Shown one piece after another: positions 57,574 through 64,000 of a DNA stretch of 64,000 nucleotides. The stretch is from Anaspis maculata. Lineage: Eukaryota; Arthropoda; Insecta; Coleoptera; Scraptiidae. How positions within the stretch are numbered: position 1 is the stretch's first letter; the number at the start of each line of letters is the position of its first letter. The stretch covers positions 5,633,253-5,697,252 of the forward strand of contig OX421965.1 in assembly GCA_949128115.1 (NCBI GenBank), written 5' to 3'. Below the pieces are notes generated by a model that searched no databases, was not told the origin of the DNA, and saw only the letters and a program-made list of their open reading frames with translations. Position numbers and translations under genes: made by a program.

Positions 57574-60500
57574 TCAGATTTTGGAAATTTCTAGGTTCCA
57601 TATAGACTCAAAAATAAAAGAATCGATAGAGCATTGTTTTTTGATATTTCCAAAAAGAAAAAATGAAAATTTCAATTTTCTTCGTTCAAATTCAAAATTT
57701 CGCTCTTGTCGAGCCATGTCGTGCTTTGAGTGGACAGAAATGGTTCTTAGCGCGACATGGAACAGAAGTGTCGCGCTATGATGCGCTTTTAGCGGGACAC
57801 ATGAATGGAAATAAACTTTCTCAATATCACAATATGGCAACATGGAATTTCTCAGTGGTATCTACTGACAATACGGTCGCCATGATAACGACTTTTGGCA
57901 ATATGATTTGATGTTTACTTAAATGTCATCTTGAACGTCCAAGTCTTCTGACGATCAGGTTGTATCTATGGAATTAATTTCGCAAATGAAGAATAAGTAA
58001 AAATGTCTTTTCTATCAGATTTTGGAAGTTTCTAGGTTCAATATAGACTCAAAAATAAAAGAATCGATAGAGTATTGTTTTTTGATATTTCCAAAAAAAA
58101 AAATGAAAATTTCAATTTCCTTCGTTCAAATTCAAAATTTCGCTCTTGTCGAGCCATGTCGTGCTTTGAGTGGACAGAAATGGTTCTTAGCGCGACATGG
58201 AACAGGAGTGTCGCGCTATGATGCGCTTCTAGCAGGACACATGGAAGGAAATGAACTTTCTCAATATCACAATATGGCAACATGGAATTTCTCAGTGGTA
58301 TCTACTGACAATACGGTCGCCATGATAACGACTTTTGGCAATATGATTTGATATTTACTTTAATGTCATCTTGAACGTCCAAGTCTTTCGACGATCAGGT
58401 TGTATCTATGGAATTATTTTCGCAAATGAAGAATAAGTAAAAATGTCTTTTCCATCAGATTTTGGAAATTTCTAGGTTCCATATAGACTCAAAAATAAAA
58501 GAATCGATAGAGCATTGTTTTTTGATATTTCCAAAAAGAAAAAATGAAAATTTCAATTTTCTTCGTTCAAATTCAAAATTTCGCTCTTGTCGAGCCATGT
58601 CGTGCTTTGAGTGGACAGAAATGGTTCTTAGCGCGACATGGAACAGAAGTGTCGCGCTATGATGCGCTTTTAGCGGGACACATGAATGGAAATAAACTTT
58701 CTCAATATCACAATATGGCAACATGGAATTTCTCAGTGGTATCTACTGACAATACGGTCGCCATGATAACGACTTTTGGCAATATGATTTGATGTTTACT
58801 TAAATGTCATCTTGAACGTCCAAGTCTTCTGACGATCAGGTTGTATCTATGGAATTAATTTCGCAAATGAAGAATAAGTAAAAATGTCTTTTCTATCAGA
58901 TTTTGGAAGTTTCTAGGTTCAATATAGACTCAAAAATAAAAGAATCGATAGAGCATTGTTTTTTGATATTTCCAAAAAAAAAATGAAAATTTCAATTTCC
59001 TTCGTTCAAATTCAAAATTTCGCTCTTGTCGAGCCATGTCGTGCTTTGAGTGGACAGAAATGGTTCTTAGCGCGACATGGAACAGGAGTGTCGCGCTATG
59101 ATGCGCTTTTAGCGGGACACATGAATGGAAATAAACTTTCTCAATATCACAATATGGCAACATGGAATTTCTCAGTGGTATCTACTGACTATACGGTCGC
59201 CATGATAACGACTTTTGGCAATATGATTTGATATTTACTATAATGTCATCTTGAACGTCCAAGTCTTTCGACGATCAGGTTGTATCTATGGAATTATTTT
59301 CGCAAATGGAGAATAAGTAAAAATGTCTTTTCCATCAGATTTTGGAAATTTCTAGGTTCCATATAGACTTAAAAATAAAAGAATCGATAGAGCATTGTTT
59401 TTTGATATTTCCAAAAAGAAAAAATGAAAATTTCAATTTCCTTCGTTCAAATTCAAAATTTCGCTCTTGTCGAGCCATGTCGTGCTTTGAGTGGACAGAA
59501 ATGGTCCTTAGCGCGACATGGAACAGGAGTGTCGCGTTATGATGGGCTTCTAGCAGGACACATGGAAAGAAATGAACTTTCTCAATATCACAATATGGCA
59601 ACATGGAATTTCTCAGTGGTATCTACTGACAATACGGTCGCCATGATAACGACTTTTGGCAATATGATTTGATATTTACTTTAATGTCATCTTGAACGTC
59701 CAAGTCTTTCGACGATCAGGTTGTATCTATGGAATTATTTTCGCAAATGAAGAATAAGTAAAAATGTCTTTTCCATCAGATTTTGGAAATTTCTAGGTTC
59801 CATATAGACTCAAAAATAAAAGATCGATAGAGCATTGTTTTTTGATATTTCCAAAAAGAAAAAATGAAAATTTCAATTTCCTTCGTTTAAATTCAAAATT
59901 TCGCTCTTGTCGAGCCATGTCGTGCTTTGAGTGGACAGAAATGGTTCTTAGCGCGACATGGAACAGGAGTGTCGCGCTATGATGCGCTTTTAGCGGGACA
60001 CATGAATGGAAATAAACTTTCTTAATATCACAATATGGCAACATGGAATTTCTCAGTGATATCTACTGACAATACGGTCGCCATGATAACGACTTTTGGC
60101 AATATGATTTGATGTTTACTTGAATGTCATCTTGAACGTCCAAGTCTTCTGACGATCAGGTTGTATCTATGGAATTATTTTCGCAAATGAAGAATAAGTA
60201 AAAATGTCTTTTCTATCAGATTTTGGAAGTTTCTAGGTTCAATATAGACTCAAAAATGAAAGAATCGATAGAGCATTGTTTTTTGATATTCCCAAAAAAA
60301 AAAGAAAAATTTCAATTTCCTTTGTTCAATTTCAAAATTTTGCTCTTGTCGAGCCATGTCGTGCTTTGAGTGGACAGAAATGGTTCTTACCGCGACATGG
60401 AACAGGAGTGTCGCGCTATGATGGGCTTTCAGTGGGACACATGAAAGGAAATAAACTTTCGCAATATCACACTTTGGCAACATGGCATTTCTCAGTGAAA

Positions 60501-60682
60501 TCTACTGACGATACGGTCGCCATTGTAACGACTTTTGCCAATATGATCTGATATTTACTTAAATGTCATCTTGAACGTCCAAGTCTTTCGACGATCAGGT
60601 TGTATCTATGGATTTCATTTCGCAAATGAAGAATAAGTAAAAATGTCTTTTCCATCAGATTTTGGAAGTTTCTAGGTTCAAT

Positions 60683-60950
60683 TCTAGGTTCTTGAGCGCC
60701 CATTTTATTCAGTTGAGGAGTACCTTGGCGACGAGAAATTATAGTAGGTAATTGCCACTCTTCTGCTTAGGATTGGTTTTGTGTTTGTGTCCAAATTGTT
60801 GTACCTATTGTTTGTAATAATCTTAGTGTGCCTATTCATATTTATTTGTTATTGTTGTTGTTCATTATTTATTATTTATTGTGACGATGCTCATTGTAAC
60901 ATGTTTGCTCCTTTTAAGAGATAATAAATGATTGATTGATTGATTGATTG
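60683..60950 (+). mobile_element. 5'-truncated LINE 3' end inserted in the satellite
   Basis: A 268-bp segment interrupts a monomer between GGTTCAAT (ends 60682) and AATATAGACT (60951). Its start reads TTGAGCGCCCATTTTATTC, encoding LERPFYSVEEYLGDEKL then a stop: the last residues of a jockey/CR1-like LINE ORF2. A 3'UTR follows with AATAAA and a tail of five GATT repeats (60930-60950). The insertion point repeats TCTAGGTTC, and AAT may be shared by both flanks. Related to the LINE fragment at 10441-10925. Confidence 0.8.
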
Positions 60951-63900
60951 AATATAGACTCAGAAATAAAAGAATCGATAGAGCATTGTTTTTTGATATT
61001 TCCAAAAAGAAAAAATGAAAATTTCAATTTCCTTCGTTCAAATTCAAAATTTCGCTCTTGTCGAGCCATGTCGTGCTTTGAGTGGACAGAAATGGTTCTT
61101 AGCGCGACATGGAACAGGAGTGTCGCGCTATGATGCGCTTTTAGCGGGACACATGAAAGGTAATAAACTTTCTCAATATCACAATATGGCAACATGGCAT
61201 TTCTCAGTGATATCTACTGACAATACGGTCGCCATGGTAACGACTTTTGGCAATATGATTTGATATTTACTTAAATGTCATCTTGAACGTCCAAGTCTTC
61301 TGACGATCAGGTTGTATCTATGGATTTTATTTCCAAAATGAAGAATAAGTAAAAATGTCTTTTCCATCAGATTTTGGAGATTGCTAGGTTCAGTATACAC
61401 TCAGAAATGAAAGAATCGATAAAGCATTGTTTTTTGATATTTCCAAAAAGAAAAAATGAGAATTTCAATTTCCTTTGTTCAAATTCAAAATTTCGCTCTT
61501 GTCGAGCCATGTCGTGCTTCGAGTGGACAGAAATGGTTCTTACCGCGACATGGAACAGGAGTGTCGCGCTATGATGGGCTTTTAGTGGGACACATGAAAG
61601 GAAGTAAACTTTCGCAATATCACACTTTGGCAACATGGCATTTCTCAGTGAAATTTACTGACGATACGGTCGCCATTGTAACGACGTTTGGCAATATGAT
61701 TTGATATTTACTTAAATGTCATGTTGAACGTCCAAGTCTTTCGACGATCAGGTAGTATCTATGGATTTCATTTCACAAATGAAGAATTAGTAAAAATGTC
61801 TTTTCCATCAAATTTTGAAAATTTCTAGGTTCAATATAGACTCAGAAATGAGAGAATCGATAGAGTACTGTTTTTTGATATTTCCAAAAAGCGAAAAATG
61901 AGAATTTCAGTTTCCTTTCTTCAAATTCAAAATGTCGCTCTTGTCGAGCCATGTCGTGCTTTGAGTGGACAGAAATGGTTCTTAGCGCGACATGGAACAG
62001 GAGTGTCGCGCTATGATGCGCTTTTAGCGGGACACATGAAAGGAAATAAACTTTCTCAATATCACAATATGGCAACATGGCATTTCTCAGTGATATCTAC
62101 TGACAATACGGTCGCCATGGTAACGACTTTTGGCAAAATTATTTGATATTTCCTTAAATGTCATCTTGAACGTCCAAGTCTTCTGACGATCAGGTTGTAT
62201 CTATGGAATTATTTTCGCAAATGAAGAATAAGTGAAAATGTCTTTTCTATCAGATTTTGGAAGTTTCTAGGTTCAATATAGACTCAGAAATGAAATAATC
62301 GATAGAGTATTGTTTTTTGATATCTCCAAAGAGAAAAAATGATATTTTCAGTTTCCTTAGTTCAAATTCAAAATGTCGCTCTTGTCGAGCCATGTCGTGC
62401 TTTGAGTGGACAGAAATGGTTCTTAGCGCGACATGGAACAGGAGTGTCGCGCTATGATGCGCTTTTAGCGGGACACATGAAAGGAAATAAACTATCTCAA
62501 TATCACAATATGGCAACATGGCATTTCTCAGTGATATTTACTGACAATACGGTCGCCATGGTAACGACTTTTGGCAATATGATTTGATATTCACTGAAAT
62601 GTCATCTTGAACGTCCAAGTCTCCTGACGATCAGGTAGTATCTATGGATTTCATTTCGCAAATGAAGAATAAGTAAAAAGTCTTTTCCATCAGATTTTAG
62701 AAATTCCTAGGTTCAGTATACACTCAGAAATGAGAGAATCGAGGGAGCATTGTTTTTTGATATTTCCAAAAAAAAAAATTAGAATCTCAATTTCCTTTGT
62801 TCAAATTCAAAATTTTGCTCTTGTCGAGCCATGTCGTGCTTTGAGTGGACAGAAATGGTTCTCACCGCGACCTGGAACAGGAGTGTCGCGCTATGATGGG
62901 CTTTTAGTGGGACACATGAAAGGAAATAAACTTTCGCAATATCACACTTTGGCAACATGGCATTTCCCAGTGAAATCTACTGACGATACGGTCGCCATTG
63001 TAACGACTTTTGCCGATATGATTTGATATTTACTTAAATGTCATCTTGAACGTCCAAGTCTTTCGACGATCAGGTTGTATCTATGGAATTATTTTCGCAA
63101 ATGAAGAATAAGTAAAAATGTCTTTTCTATCAGATTTTGGAAGTTTCTAGGTTCAATATAGACTCAGAAATAGAAGAATCATTAGGGTATTGTTTTTTGA
63201 TATCTCCAAAAAGAAAAAATGAAAATTTCAGTTTCCTTCGTTCAAATTCAAAATGTCGCTCTTGTCGAGCCATGTCGTGCTTTGAGTGGACAGAAATGGT
63301 TCTTACCGCGACATGGAACAGGAGTGTCGCGCTATGATAGGCTTTTAGTGGGACACATGAAAGGAAATGAACTTTCTCAATATTACACTTTGGCAACATG
63401 GCATTTCTCAGTGAAATCTACTGACTATACGGTCGCCATTGTAACGACTTTTGTCGATATGATTTAATATTCTCTTAAATGTCATTTTGAACGTCCAAGT
63501 CTTTCGACGATCAGGTTGTATCTATGGAATTATTTTCGCAAATGAAGAACAAGTAAAAATGTCTTTTCCATCAGATTTTGGAAATTTCTAGGTTCAATAT
63601 ACACTCAGAAGTGAGAGAATCGATAGAGCATTGTTTTTTGATATTTTTCAAAAAGAAAAAATGGAAATTCCAATTTTCTTCCTTCAGATTCAAAATTTCG
63701 CTCTTGTCGAGCCATGTCGTGCTTTGAGTGGACAGAAATGGTTCTTAGCGCGACATGAAACAGGAGTGTCGCGCTATGATGCGCTTTTAGCGGGACACAT
63801 GAATGGATATAAACTTTCTCAATATCTCAATATGGCAACATGGCATTTCTCAGTGATATTTACTGACAATACGGTCGCCATGGTAACGACTTTTGGCAAT

Positions 63901-64000
63901 ATGATTTGATGTTCACTTAAATGTCATCTTGAACGTCCAAGTCTTCTGACGATCAGGTTGTATCTATGGATTTCATTTCGCAAATGAAGAATAAGTAAAA

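Larger units (their letters stand above)
42900..64000 (+). repeat. 440-bp satellite array, about 46 monomers, open at right edge
   Basis: The anchor GAGCCATGTCGTGCTTTGAG recurs every 439-441 bp from 43621 to about 63710. Typical starts are 44062, 44503, 44944, 45385, 45826, 46265, 46705, 47145, 47585, 48025 and 48465. Before it, a partial unit at 42915-42960 and a diverged unit around 43179 mark the array edge. Monomers are AT-rich except a central GC-rich box. Short frames of 82-109 codons on both strands recur in every monomer, but some copies carry stops (for example CTTTCTTAATATC near 46373), so they are not conserved genes. The array continues beyond the window. Confidence 0.97.

Noticed and set aside
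43543..63909. A family of ~46 tandem 'genes' of 82-109 codons on the plus strand and 77-93 codons on the minus strand in the satellite
   Set aside because: They repeat because the satellite repeats. Both strands are open over the same bases, several monomers carry stops or frameshifts in the A-run, and substitutions fall without regard to codon position. No start or export signal is conserved.
42900..64000. CRISPR array
   Set aside because: Monomers are 440 bp and contiguous, without short repeats separated by unique spacers, and the window is eukaryotic.

Overview
This is a eukaryotic, AT-rich, repeat-dominated window, most likely from an insect. The evidence is a divergent STRIP (striatin-interacting protein) gene, insect-type R1-clade and jockey/CR1-like non-LTR retrotransposon fragments, a Gypsy-type pol remnant, tRNA-derived SINEs, many terminal-inverted-repeat (TIR) elements and a long satellite array. 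A BEN-family-like first exon would fit a hemipteran, but I cannot fix the order. No bacterial operons, rRNA genes or CRISPR arrays are visible.

Layout. 1-960: four diverged copies of a 259-266 bp tandem repeat. 2.1-4.1 kb (minus): the only convincing full-length protein gene, a STRIP-like ORF in one exon with an AATAAA signal 93 bp past its stop. 4.6-20 kb: a transposon graveyard. It holds a 1.7 kb foldback element, an orphan coding-like segment, a TA-flanked DNA element whose ends carry TATCGACC motifs, a 3 kb degenerate minisatellite (TTCGAC/GTCGAA family) interrupted by a LINE 3' end, two MITEs, a second foldback, and a third foldback that is a second copy of the first element with another foldback nested inside it. 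20.9-21.4 kb: CpG-rich island with a perfect CRE palindrome. 22.3-23.6 kb: broken Gypsy-type RNase H/integrase. 23.6-25 kb: GATTTC-rich minisatellite. 25.3-25.7 kb: second CpG-rich patch with a possible first exon. 28-30.3 kb: third minisatellite, split by a hAT-type element with perfect 14-bp TIRs and a perfect 8-bp target duplication. 31.7-33.9 kb: 2.2 kb near-palindrome. 35.06-35.73 and 40.22-40.86 kb: smaller foldbacks. 36.56-38.97 kb: a foldback with two truncated R1-like retrotransposons between its arms, both ending in poly(A) plus GGTCAGGTCAGGTC. 41.3-42.7 kb: a BEN-like first exon and a 5'UTR-like exon pair.

42.9-64 kb (open at the right edge): about 46 tandem copies of a 440-bp satellite. 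Its first units are degenerate, as expected at an array edge. Ten monomers form a 4,403-bp higher-order repeat, present twice in apparently identical form (43,925-48,327 and 48,328-52,730) and then rearranged. Each monomer carries a GC-rich inverted-repeat box (AGCGCGACA - 11 nt - TGTCGCGCT), and the same box is scattered through the 0.5 kb flank. A 268-bp LINE 3' end sits in the array at 60.68 kb.

The genes do not form a pathway. The notable content is structural: a satellite edge with dyad boxes, many unrelated long-hairpin elements that could produce hairpin RNAs, and a possibly retro-derived STRIP paralogue. Boundaries are read by eye; no alignment or database search was run.
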